Source: BB31 sp964582525
Lineage (GTDB): Bacteria; Pseudomonadota; Gammaproteobacteria; Beggiatoales; Beggiatoaceae
Assembly: GCA_964582525.1 (NCBI GenBank)
Contig: CAZOSP010000018.1
Span: 1-39,463, forward strand
Direction of reading: 5' to 3'
Length of the DNA: 39,463 bases
Of the stretch, positions 23,025 to 31,462 are shown piece after piece. A program made the translations under genes and the position numbers. Positions within the stretch are counted from its first letter, which is position 1. Every line of letters begins with the position of its first letter. The notes under the pieces are model-generated. The model saw only the letters and a list, made by a program, of their open reading frames with translations, searched no databases and was not told where the DNA came from.

Positions 23025-24479
23025 CTAACGTGGAAGTTCAGTTGAACCCATCAAGTATTCATCTACTGCTCGCGCAGCTTGACGACCTTCACGGATTGCC
23101 CACACCACCAGCGACTGCCCGCGCCGCATATCGCCAGCGGCAAATACGTTGGCGACTGAGGTACGATAACTGTTGGCGCCCTCCGTGTCCGCTTTGACAT
23201 TGCGGCGACCATCAAGCTCTACCCCCAGTTGCTCCAACAGTCCTTGCTGTACGGGGCTAACAAAGCCCATCGCCAGCAACACCAAATCGGCTTTTAAGCT
23301 AAACTCGCTGCCGGCGATTTCGCGCATTTGCATCCGCCCGTCATCGCCCAACTGCCATTCAACGCGCACCAAATTCAACTGGGTGATTTTGCCGTCTTGA
23401 CCTTCAAAGGACTGCGTTGCCACGCTCCAATCGCGCTCGCAACCTTCTTCTTGCGAAGAAGAGGTGCGCATTTTGTTCGCCCAATGCGGCCAAGTACGGA
23501 TTTTATCTTCTTGCTCAGGGGGTTTGCCCATAATTTCTAATTGCGTGACGGATGACGCGCCTTGTCGGTTCGATGTGCCGATACAGTCCGAACCCGTGTC
23601 GCCACCCCCAATCACGACCACATGCTTGCCTTTCGCAGACAAGGCGATGTCTTCGGGAATGTTATCGCCCGCCACCCGCTTGTTTTGCTGGCGCAAAAAA
23701 TCCATCGCAAAATGAATACCGTCCAATTTTCGACCCGGCACGGGCAAATCACGCGGTGCTTCCGAGCCTCCCGTCAATACCACCGCATCATATTTGCCCA
23801 ATAAGTCTTGGGCGGGATAATCGGCACTGCCAATATGCGTATTAGGACGGAACGTCACCCCTTCCGCCTGCATTTGCGCGATGCGGCGGTCAATATGTGA
23901 TTTACGCAACTTAAAGTCCGGAATACCATAGCGCATTAAGCCGCCAATGCGATCATTTTTCTCAAATAAAACAACGTCATGCCCAACTCGCGCTAATTGT
24001 TGCGCACACGCCAAGCCAGCCGGACCCGACCCCACCACAGCGACTTTTTTAGCCGTGCGTTGCGCCGGGATTTGTGGATGAATCCAACCGTTTTCCCAAC
24101 CTTTATCGATAATTGAACACTCAATGGTTTTAATTGTCACCGGCATGTTAGTCAGATTCAGTGTACAGGAGGCTTCACAAGGGGCGGGACAAATGCGCCC
24201 GGTAAACTCAGGAAAGTTATTTGTAGAATGCAGCACTTGCAGAGCTTCCTGCCATCTGCCGCGATACACTAAATCATTCCAATCAGGAATAATATTATTG
24301 ACCGGGCAACCTTGGTGGCAATAAGGAATACCACAATCCATGCAGCGCGCCCCTTGACTGCGCACCACTTGTTCTTCCAAAGGAATGAGGAACTCGTCAT
24401 AATGCTGAATGCGATCAGCGACTAAGGTATAGGTGCGATCTTGTCGCGCAATTTCCATAAATCCAGTCGGTTTGCCCAT
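23025..24479 (-). CDS. gltD: Glutamate synthase (NADPH) small subunit
   Basis: The 484-residue beta subunit transfers electrons from NADPH via FAD and 4Fe-4S clusters to GltB for glutamate formation. N-terminal cysteines form the cluster motifs C46-MD-C49-GIPY-C54-HQG-C58 and C97-PAP-C101-EAS-C105. The FAD-binding GSGPAG is at 150-155 and the NADPH-binding VIGGGDTGSD is near 290. The end DMRRGQSLVVWAIREGRQAAR is the conserved FAD-contact segment. RBS GAGGT lies 6 bases upstream. No gltB occurs in the window, although the two are usually adjacent, so either the pair is split or this is a GltD-like paralogue. Confidence 0.93.
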   Translation of the reverse strand: MGKPTGFMEIARQDRTYTLVADRIQHYDEFLIPLEEQVVRSQGARCMDCGIPYCHQGCPVNNIIPDWNDLVYRGRWQEALQVLHSTNNFPEFTGRICPAPCEASCTLNLTNMPVTIKTIECSIIDKGWENGWIHPQIPAQRTAKKVAVVGSGPAGLACAQQLARVGHDVVLFEKNDRIGGLMRYGIPDFKLRKSHIDRRIAQMQAEGVTFRPNTHIGSADYPAQDLLGKYDAVVLTGGSEAPRDLPVPGRKLDGIHFAMDFLRQQNKRVAGDNIPEDIALSAKGKHVVVIGGGDTGSDCIGTSNRQGASSVTQLEIMGKPPEQEDKIRTWPHWANKMRTSSSQEEGCERDWSVATQSFEGQDGKITQLNLVRVEWQLGDDGRMQMREIAGSEFSLKADLVLLAMGFVSPVQQGLLEQLGVELDGRRNVKADTEGANSYRTSVANVFAAGDMRRGQSLVVWAIREGRQAARAVDEYLMGSTELPR

Positions 24480-24597
24480 TATTTACCTCGTATTTTTGCT
24501 ATAGGTTCATGCTCTTTAAGCATATATTAATTTACCTTTGAGTGCGGGAATAAACCGCCCCAATGTGTTTTAGCCGTTTCAACGGTACTGCGCCCTG

Positions 24598-24690
24598 CCT
24601 GAAACCTGAAGCTCAGGGATATTTTTAAGTACTTGAAATTAAAATATATCATTTGTAAGACCTTCTAGGTTTTGAAAACCTAGAAGGTCT
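24598..24690. repeat. CCTGAAACCTGAAGCTC element and 16-bp perfect palindrome
   Basis: 24598-24614 repeats the element seen at 14742-14758. At 24658-24690 AGACCTTCTAGGTTTT and its exact reverse complement are separated by one base, giving a 16-bp perfect hairpin just downstream of uppP (minus strand). It may end uppP transcription, but an 11-bp version of the same word at 36685-36709 shows it is a dispersed repeat. Confidence 0.75.
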
Positions 24691-24715
24691 GAATCCTACG
24701 TATAAAGATTAATAC

Positions 24716-25516
24716 CTAGTTCAACACCCAAGCCAATAAAATCATGCCTAGCAATAAGCGATAAATGACAAAAGGCAACATACCAATACGATCTAATACA
24801 TTAATGAAAATCTTAATACAAAAATAAGCACTAACAGCGGATAAAACTGCACCTAAGCCCAAACTAAACCAATCAACCGGCGCACTTTGCTTAAGCAACT
24901 TTACTATATCATGCCCACCCGCCAACAAAATCACTGGAATTGCCAACAAAAAAGAAAACCGTGCTGCGGCTTTACGTTCTAAATTTAACAATAAGGCGGC
25001 GGTCATGGTAATACCTGAACGCGAAGTTCCCGGAATTAAAGCAATGGCTTGCGCCAAACCAATCAACAGCACGTCTTTCCAAGTTAAATTGTACTCGTTG
25101 CGCGTACCCTTGCCATACACATCAGCATAGCCGAGCAACAGCCCAAAGGCGATAGTCGTCATCGCAATGACCGTGATATTGCGCAAATCTGTTGCCACAA
25201 TCCCAGACAATAATAAACCCGCAATAGCAACGGGAATAGTGCCGAATCCCACTGCCCACACCAAGCGGCTTTCCGCGGTTTGCTGGCGGGTTTGCAGGCT
25301 TTTAATCCAAGCCAGTGTCAAAGGTTTGAGGTCGTTACGAAAATACCACAACACCGCAGCCAAACTGCCCACATGCACCGCCACATCAAAGGCTAAACCT
25401 TGATCCTGCCAGTTGGTAAGCTTAGGCACTAAAATGAGATGGGCAGAACTGGAAATCGGCAAAAATTCGGTAATGCCCTGCATAATTGCCAACACAATGA
25501 TTTGAAAAATATCCAT
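24716..25516 (-). CDS. uppP: Undecaprenyl-diphosphatase
   Basis: An inner-membrane enzyme that dephosphorylates undecaprenyl diphosphate to regenerate the lipid carrier for peptidoglycan and other envelope polymers; it also gives bacitracin resistance. At 266 residues it has the BacA family size, with about eight hydrophobic segments. Signature 1 is QGITEFLPISSSAHL (13-27, Glu17) and signature 2 is PGTSRSG (162-168), together lining the active site. The RBS is weak. The gene borders the AT-rich island on its upstream side. Confidence 0.95.
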   Translation of the reverse strand: MDIFQIIVLAIMQGITEFLPISSSAHLILVPKLTNWQDQGLAFDVAVHVGSLAAVLWYFRNDLKPLTLAWIKSLQTRQQTAESRLVWAVGFGTIPVAIAGLLLSGIVATDLRNITVIAMTTIAFGLLLGYADVYGKGTRNEYNLTWKDVLLIGLAQAIALIPGTSRSGITMTAALLLNLERKAAARFSFLLAIPVILLAGGHDIVKLLKQSAPVDWFSLGLGAVLSAVSAYFCIKIFINVLDRIGMLPFVIYRLLLGMILLAWVLN

Positions 25517-25687
25517 ATTCGCTATGAGTCATCGGTGTGAGGTTGCATTATCTTTACGCATTGCCTTATCTTCAGCCACTTTGTGCTTGACACTGCTTTA
25601 GAAACGGCAATCAATTCTTGGTAAATCAAATCGATCTTGGGCGCGTAAAGGGATATAAAAATTCACTTAATGTTTTTATTGTCTATC

Positions 25688-26227
25688 TCATTTAAGTTTC
25701 TTAAGTTCTTTAGAAAAAAATTCAATATCGTTGGTTATTATTTTAGTCTTTTTAAAACAATTTTGGATTTTGCTTTCTAAATCAAATTTATTAGTTGTAG
25801 CACTAATATGTGGTTTCCATCTATCATACTTATTATTTTTATCTTTAGGTAGTTTGTAAATAACACAAAATATAAAAATATAATCTGTTGTGGCTACGTT
25901 AATGTCGGTAAAAATAGCTTCGAGTGTTTTTTGTGAATCAGAAAATTTCTTTTGAATTGTGCTAGAATCAATATCTTTTGCAGATTGATTTTTAAACTCA
26001 ATACCATACAATGTATTTTTAATCTTTTCAATCACCAGTAGCGCATCAAAAGATGCAGGTGTATCTCTAGGATACTTTGTTTTAGTCATGCAATCAAAGT
26101 CATGGACTGGAGTTTGACTGAAACACATATATTGTTGTTTTGCTTCATCATGGCTAGTATCTTTTAAGCTTTTTAGGCAAGCTGAATATATTTTAGCTTG
26201 TTTCAATTTATATAAGAATTTATCCAT
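25688..26227 (-). CDS. Putative PD-(D/E)xK-like nuclease, partner of the GTPase-ATPase fusion
   Basis: 179 residues, very Lys-rich. I recognise no named family. The central part, S59-F-D61-ALLVIEKIKNTLYGIE77-FK79-NQ, has the D...ExK layout of the PD-(D/E)xK nuclease fold: a strand ending near Asp61, then a beta hairpin bearing E77-x-K79, then a helix (SSTIQKKFSDSQKTLEAIF). A later strand reads YIFIFCVIYKLP. A short four-residue deletion-prone spot follows Ile66, as seen in the upstream remnant. The start codon lies inside the end of the ATPase gene (8-bp overlap), with AGAGGATG as RBS, so translation is coupled. Base composition is strikingly AT-rich compared with uppP and tamA. Nuclease activity is inference. 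Confidence 0.62.
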   Translation of the reverse strand: MDKFLYKLKQAKIYSACLKSLKDTSHDEAKQQYMCFSQTPVHDFDCMTKTKYPRDTPASFDALLVIEKIKNTLYGIEFKNQSAKDIDSSTIQKKFSDSQKTLEAIFTDINVATTDYIFIFCVIYKLPKDKNNKYDRWKPHISATTNKFDLESKIQNCFKKTKIITNDIEFFSKELKKLK

Positions 26228-28721
26228 TTATCACATCCTCTACATCCATTTGTTCAAATTCATCAAATGGCTCTGATAACTTTCTAAAAATTTTACCAAT
26301 ATCGTTAGTAACATTCTGCGTAATGGCATATTCATCTTGCATTTCAGTTAAATAAAGCTGCATATTTGGGATATTATCTTTCCCAGCATAGCGTACTAAG
26401 GCTTCAATCATGTAAGGACTATGCGAACTTAGCAAAACTCTGATGCCGTGTTTAACTAAGCCAATAATAATTTGTGCATATTTTAATTGCCATTTCGGAT
26501 GTATGTGTACTTCGGGCTCATCTAAAATAAGAATGCTATTTTTGCGCAGTGTGTGATTACGAATCAGTAATTGTAAACAACCAAACATCTTTATACCGGT
26601 TGATGTATCTGTCATCGAGATAGCATCAGAAAGAGATTTTCTTTTATAGAGGATTTTATGCTCAGAGCCACTCATATATGTAATTTCACCCTGAATAATA
26701 TCTTGTATATTTTGGTATAAATCAGCTAATGCCAGATTGGCTTCTGTTGCAACAGGCTCTGAAAATCTTAAAATTAAATCCATGACCCAATCCGCTAAAT
26801 CAGATTTATAATTGTTTTGTAGTAACAATAGAGAAGTGCGGTGAATATAAGCAAATTTATCTAAAATATCCGGCGTATCAATAAAAACCGGACTATTGGT
26901 GTATAAACCTAAATCGGGATTAGATAAAGAATTTCGTTTAGTAAGTAAGCGTTTTACTTCCATATAAAACGCTTTGCTAATTGTACTTTTTCCGGTGTTA
27001 TTTTCTCCGGCTATAATCGTCAAGCTATCAAGTTTAACTTCAGCATATTTTATAATCTTGTGATTGTGAATTTCAATTTTTCTGCCCTTATTGGCAGTTC
27101 TACTTAATTTAATCTTACCCTCTTTTAAACTGCATATAGCTTGCAAACTGTTATTTACCCGTTGAGAAAACTCAGGGCTATTGATGTCCGCACTAATTGA
27201 TGCAAGAATTTTTTTAATCTTGTTAGCTCTTTCTTTTTGTGCACCTTGACCACGAATCTTTAATGCCTCATTCCATGCTTCCTGTTGTTTTTCTAGTACT
27301 AAATAGCGGGTGTAGGTTAGTATATGTTGAAAAAAATATTGTTTAATACGGTTTATATGTAATTTTTTTGAACTGGGCGTAATTTCCTTATTAAAACCAA
27401 CTGTCTCTTGAAAGTCTATTTGTGTAAATAAAGCATTACAAATATCCCATATCAAACTATATGTGCCGTTGTTATTTTGATAATAATCTTCTTTATTACA
27501 CATGCGGCGATTAAAAGCATATCCTGTTTTCCAGTGCATAGTATTTATCTTTTTGCTAAAATTGGATAGTACATATTCTAAAGTAAATTTAGCATTAAAA
27601 TTACATGTCATCTGAACTTGTTCTTTTCTTTTATCTGATTTTGACAAGTCAGCTAATATCTTTGATAACTCGTTTGTATCATCTAGTGTTGTTAGATAAT
27701 GAGTGTTTTCTTCATTTATGCTAACATTAGAGCTTCTATTATTTTTAAGGTTTTTTATTGCCAGTTTAATCTCAGTTTTTTGTGTTTCAATATCCTCGTT
27801 TTTATTAAATTTATTAAAAACAATCTTGAGTTTATCGCCATAACCTTTTTCAAATAGGTTTTTGATAATCTCTATCGTTGACTTAAAAGGCTCTGAAGCC
27901 TTTTCTATGAATAGAATAGAGTCAGCAAATTCAAAGTAATCGAAATGCCGTGTATTTTTTTCATTGAGATCATGGTTAACACCTTGACTGTCTATAAAAA
28001 TAATCTGTTTATTGTTAAGTTCTTTGTCTTCATGTAACAATTCGCCTTCTATTCTTGCATAAGAAAGAATCGGCGTTATTGCCCCCTCATTATTAGATAA
28101 TAAGGATTTACAATGCTCAATAAATGTCGTTTTATCATCAAATTCTTTTCGATACGTTTTATCTGATATATTTTTTTGGGTACGTTCAAATGTTTTTTTA
28201 TCTATTTCGTCATACATTTTATCAATTAATTCACGCATGAAAACTCTAGTTGTATCTAAACTTAAAATATTTTCCGCACCTAAATTTTTATCTATATTAA
28301 AGTCTAAAATTTTTTGTGCAATTGTAGCCAAATAATCACCATCTAAAATAAACTTAAACCGAACAGTTTGATCCCATGTTTCCTCTAGTTCTTCTTTTAT
28401 ATCTTTTACCGATTTATTGTCTATTTTTGCCTCAATAGCATTCATTACAACATCTTCAATAGCTGTTTTGATTTCTTCTTCTGTCTTAAACAGCACTGTG
28501 AGCTTAAAAAGGTCGCCGCTACGCAATATGTATTCAGTGGGAACAGTGGTTGTTCTTTGTTCCTCTACCATTGGGAAACCAGCTTCCGTTGTTCCCATGA
28601 TTTCTCGGATTAAGCTGGTTTTTCCCACGCTTGTATCGCCAAGTACATAGACTTTCATTAAGTCTCTTGGTAATGGGTGGACATCTTCTAAAATGTCTTG
28701 AATATCTGAGAAATTAGGCAT
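26220..28721 (-). CDS. GTPase-like domain fused to ABC/OLD-type ATPase (putative defence protein)
   Basis: 833 residues, two P-loop modules. The N-terminal module (about 20-360) looks like a small-GTPase domain: G1 GDTSVGKTS (28-36), G3 DSQG (244-247) in IIFIDSQGVNHD, and an altered G4, NKFN (303-306), in place of NKxD. A long helical insert separates G1 from G3. The middle (370-545) is helical with no motif I recognise. The C-terminal module (about 545-800) is an AAA_15/AAA_21-like ABC ATPase: Walker A GENNTGKST (572-580), signature-like STGIKMFGCLQLL (707-719), Walker B LILDEPEVHIHP (731-742) and H-loop LLSSHSPYM (763-771). ATPases of this type pair with nucleases in Septu, PARIS and Gabija-like defence. 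RBS AAGGAAA precedes the ATG. AT-rich, island-borne. Confidence 0.75.
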   Translation of the reverse strand: MPNFSDIQDILEDVHPLPRDLMKVYVLGDTSVGKTSLIREIMGTTEAGFPMVEEQRTTTVPTEYILRSGDLFKLTVLFKTEEEIKTAIEDVVMNAIEAKIDNKSVKDIKEELEETWDQTVRFKFILDGDYLATIAQKILDFNIDKNLGAENILSLDTTRVFMRELIDKMYDEIDKKTFERTQKNISDKTYRKEFDDKTTFIEHCKSLLSNNEGAITPILSYARIEGELLHEDKELNNKQIIFIDSQGVNHDLNEKNTRHFDYFEFADSILFIEKASEPFKSTIEIIKNLFEKGYGDKLKIVFNKFNKNEDIETQKTEIKLAIKNLKNNRSSNVSINEENTHYLTTLDDTNELSKILADLSKSDKRKEQVQMTCNFNAKFTLEYVLSNFSKKINTMHWKTGYAFNRRMCNKEDYYQNNNGTYSLIWDICNALFTQIDFQETVGFNKEITPSSKKLHINRIKQYFFQHILTYTRYLVLEKQQEAWNEALKIRGQGAQKERANKIKKILASISADINSPEFSQRVNNSLQAICSLKEGKIKLSRTANKGRKIEIHNHKIIKYAEVKLDSLTIIAGENNTGKSTISKAFYMEVKRLLTKRNSLSNPDLGLYTNSPVFIDTPDILDKFAYIHRTSLLLLQNNYKSDLADWVMDLILRFSEPVATEANLALADLYQNIQDIIQGEITYMSGSEHKILYKRKSLSDAISMTDTSTGIKMFGCLQLLIRNHTLRKNSILILDEPEVHIHPKWQLKYAQIIIGLVKHGIRVLLSSHSPYMIEALVRYAGKDNIPNMQLYLTEMQDEYAITQNVTNDIGKIFRKLSEPFDEFEQMDVEDVING

Positions 28722-28758
28722 TCATATTTCCTTGTTTTAGAAACAGTATTAATTCGCG

Positions 28759-28884
28759 CTAAATCAACTTGAGTTTTTTCTTAAACTCAATACCATACAA
28801 TGTATTTTCAATCATCAGTAGCGCATCAAAAGATGCAGGTGTCTTGGTAGGATACTTTTTTCTAGTCATACAATCAATAGCCAT
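28759..28884 (-). pseudogene. Remnant of a second copy of the nuclease gene
   Basis: An in-frame ATG-to-TAG reading of 41 codons encodes CMTRKKYPTKTPASFDALL, then MIENTLYGIEFK. It matches residues 46-79 of the nuclease at 25688-26227, including the Asp and ExK motif. A 9-base in-frame loss (Lys-Ile-Lys) after Ile-Glu is present. DNA identity is high over about 110 bases (28781-28871 versus 25993-26092). Both ends of the nuclease are missing, so it is most likely a decayed paralogue. It sits directly upstream of the GTPase-ATPase gene, so nuclease sequence now flanks that gene on both sides. Confidence 0.75.
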
Positions 28885-28901
28885 TCTCGCCACACTGAGC
28901 T

Positions 28902-28941
28902 TGCGTGATGAGGTACATCTAAGGCGCTCCGTCATCACGCA
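28902..28941. terminator. Inverted repeat at the island / tamA junction
   Basis: TGCGTGATGA (28902-28911) and TCATCACGCA (28932-28941) are perfect 10-bp arms separated by 20 bases, ending 10 bases after the tamA stop on the minus strand. There is no T tract, so it could be a factor-dependent stop, an island boundary, or a repeat. Confidence 0.4.
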
Positions 28942-28950
28942 GGTGAGCCT

Positions 28951-30882
28951 CTAAAAATCAGGACCAATGTTTAAATGAAAAGCAAACGGGCTTTGGTTTT
29001 TATCTAGGGCATAGGCAACATCCAAACGCACTAAGCCTACTGGCGAATGCCAGCGCACGCCAAGCCCCACGCCTTGTTTCAATTCCAGTTTATCAAAACG
29101 ATTAAACACGTTGCCGGCATCATAAAACACGCCCAAGCTCCATTGTTCGAATAGACGGTATTCGTATTCGACACTGGCAACCACCAAATGTTTGCCGCTG
29201 ACCAGTGTTTGCGCCCCGCCGTCGATTTCTTCAAAGCCGTAGCCGCGCACAGTCAAGTCGCCGCCGGTGCGAAATTGTAAGGCTTTGGGCAAATCATTGG
29301 ATTGAAAGGTGTCTAATACGGATAGGGTTTTCGCCTCGGTATAGGCGATATTGTTGCGGAAAATCAGTCGTCCCGGCGCATGTAGGCGGCGGATAATGCG
29401 GCTGTCGAGCCGCACTTGTGAAAAACTCACATTAGAAGCTGCGCCCTTGACTGCGCCTTTGAAGGACAAACGCACTTGTTCGCCGCTGTCGGCGTAAATG
29501 CGATCATTGCTGCGCGAATACAGCCAGCTCAAACCTGCATACAGCACGCTGTAATCGGGGCGCAGGGGTTGCAAATTGATATTTTCAACATCTGACTCTT
29601 CTAATTGCCGCAAGAATTCTTGCTCCTCTTGGGAAAACAACAGCGGCAATAATTCGTAGCTTTCTTGTAAATAGGTCAAACTCCAGGTTTCTTGTAAACG
29701 CTGCCCCAGCCAGTGGCGCGGGTGGTGTTTGCTGAAGGTCAGCGACAAGTCGATCACCCGTGTGCTGCCTTCTACCCCGGTGCCGCTGGTGGTGTTATCA
29801 TCGCTGAGGCTAATATCACTAGAATCAAAGTCTTCTGCTTGATATGCCAGCAGGGTTTCAAAATAATTATCTTGATAATCACCGTTTGGAATGAGGTAGC
29901 GAATGTCGGCTAGATGTCGGTTGCGGTTTTGCGTCCAACCGATATTCGGCAGCAGGCGATGTCCCCAGCGATTTAAGTAACGCCACTGCATATCCAGCGC
30001 GATGCGCAAACCGGTGTCTGTGCCGTAGCCGAGCCGCGCCCGATAAGCGCGTTGGCGTTTCGGCGCGAGTTTGACGGTGACATCAACAAATGCCTGATGT
30101 TCAAGCTCACGACGCTGGGTATTGACCTCTATCGCGTCAAAATAATCGCTGCTGCTTAAGCGGGTTTGCAACGCCAGCAGGCGTTCATTGTGATAAAAAT
30201 CGCCGGATTGAAAGTCCACAAAACCGCGCAAAAAATTTTCGGTAAAGCGTTCTTGCTGAAAAACCAGCTTGCCAAAACGGTAGCGTTTACCTGCATCAAA
30301 TTGTAAAAAAGCCACCGCTTGGTAGTTTTCGGTATCAATTTCTACCCGACTTTGCAGCCATTGGGCGGCAAAATATCCGCGTATTTCGGCGAGATCGCGC
30401 AAGCCTTTTTTGCTTTTTTCATACAAATCATGGCGAAACAGATCGCCTTCTTGTAAGGGCAGGTCATCTATCAGCTTTTTGAAGGCTTCATCTTGTTGCG
30501 CATCGCCGAGTATTTGCAACTCCACGCGGGTTAAACGAATCCCGTCTTTGGGGGTGATGCGAATGATTGCTTGCCAGATTTTACTCGTTGCCGCGCTCTG
30601 CGTGGGAATGTCTTCGCTGGGCTCTATGAGTTCGGTTTCAATCTCGGGACGATAATAGCCCAGCGGTTGTAGGGACTTGCGGGTTTGCGGTTCGGCTTGC
30701 TTAAACAGGCGTTTGATGCGCGTGGCGGAGATTTGTTCATCTGATTTGACTTTTGCCAAGCCAAGATAAGCGCGGACGTTGCCCAACAGCTCGCCCTCTA
30801 CGCCTTGAATATCGAGTTTTAGCGTGTCGGCAAGCAGCAGGCTGGGCAAACAGCAGAGCAAGAGCAGCAAAAAGATCGGCAC
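28951..30882 (-). CDS. tamA: TamA-like Omp85 outer-membrane assembly protein
   Basis: 643 residues. A signal peptide (about 1-18, ending LLLADT) is followed by three POTRA-like domains (about 20-260). A beta barrel follows (about 270-643) with the Omp85 lid-lock motif VRGYGFEEIDGG and a terminal Phe. TamA works with inner-membrane TamB to move phospholipids or assemble autotransporters at the outer membrane. The start is GTG at 30882 with GGTGA upstream. It is the last gene of a dacB - gamma-CA - tamA run (46-bp gap). tamB, normally next, is not here; instead the AT-rich island follows after 67 bases. Confidence 0.9.
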   Translation of the reverse strand: MPIFLLLLLCCLPSLLLADTLKLDIQGVEGELLGNVRAYLGLAKVKSDEQISATRIKRLFKQAEPQTRKSLQPLGYYRPEIETELIEPSEDIPTQSAATSKIWQAIIRITPKDGIRLTRVELQILGDAQQDEAFKKLIDDLPLQEGDLFRHDLYEKSKKGLRDLAEIRGYFAAQWLQSRVEIDTENYQAVAFLQFDAGKRYRFGKLVFQQERFTENFLRGFVDFQSGDFYHNERLLALQTRLSSSDYFDAIEVNTQRRELEHQAFVDVTVKLAPKRQRAYRARLGYGTDTGLRIALDMQWRYLNRWGHRLLPNIGWTQNRNRHLADIRYLIPNGDYQDNYFETLLAYQAEDFDSSDISLSDDNTTSGTGVEGSTRVIDLSLTFSKHHPRHWLGQRLQETWSLTYLQESYELLPLLFSQEEQEFLRQLEESDVENINLQPLRPDYSVLYAGLSWLYSRSNDRIYADSGEQVRLSFKGAVKGAASNVSFSQVRLDSRIIRRLHAPGRLIFRNNIAYTEAKTLSVLDTFQSNDLPKALQFRTGGDLTVRGYGFEEIDGGAQTLVSGKHLVVASVEYEYRLFEQWSLGVFYDAGNVFNRFDKLELKQGVGLGVRWHSPVGLVRLDVAYALDKNQSPFAFHLNIGPDF

Positions 30883-30928
30883 TTTAATTCACCACAGCGA
30901 AGATGGGCAGCGTCTTTTTGTTTTCGCC

Positions 30929-31462
30929 CTAGATGACTTTGGCATGTTCTCGCGCCAATTTGACGTAATGCTGGGCGGAGTAGGCAAAATAGTCCATTTC
31001 TTGGTCATGGAGTTTGCGTACTTTTTGTGCGGGACTGCCGCGCCACAGGTAGCCGCCTTCGAGCTTTTTGCCGGGGGCAACGAGACTGCCCGCGGCGAGC
31101 AGGCTGTAGGGTTCTAGCTCTGCGCCGTCGAGAATGATGGCACCAATACCCAGCAGGCAGTGGTGTCCGATGGTGCAGGCGTGGAGATTGACGCTATGCC
31201 CGACGGTGATGTCGTGTTGCAAAATCAGCGGGCGACCGCCAGGGTTATAGTGACTGTCGTGGGTAACGTGCAGTACGCTGTTGTCCTGCACGTTAGTTCT
31301 CGCGCCGATTTGGATGTAATTGACATCGCCGCGCACCACGCTCATAGGCCACACTGAGGCTTGTTCGGCAATTTCCACCTGCCCCACCACCAATGCCAGC
31401 GGATCGATGTAGGCATTTGCGGCGATGCGCGGCTGGTGTGCGGCGTAACTGCGGATGCTCAC
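30929..31462 (-). CDS. Gamma carbonic anhydrase family protein (YrdA-like)
   Basis: 177 residues forming a left-handed beta helix with hexapeptide repeats (VGQVEIAEQASVWPMSVVRGD, then IGARTNVQDNSVLH). Three metal-ligand histidines fit the family: His65 in LHVTH, and His89 and His94 in VGHSVNLH. The end WRGSPAQKVRKL is conserved. Family members are trimeric zinc or iron proteins; carbonic anhydrase activity is proven for only a few and the role here is unknown. It starts at GTG 31462, overlapping the dacB stop by four bases (GTGA), so the two are translationally coupled. Confidence 0.92.
   Translation of the reverse strand: MSIRSYAAHQPRIAANAYIDPLALVVGQVEIAEQASVWPMSVVRGDVNYIQIGARTNVQDNSVLHVTHDSHYNPGGRPLILQHDITVGHSVNLHACTIGHHCLLGIGAIILDGAELEPYSLLAAGSLVAPGKKLEGGYLWRGSPAQKVRKLHDQEMDYFAYSAQHYVKLAREHAKVI

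Noticed and set aside
28769..28954. Plus-strand 61-codon ORF at the island edge
   Set aside because: It is antisense to the nuclease remnant, which explains the sequence better.
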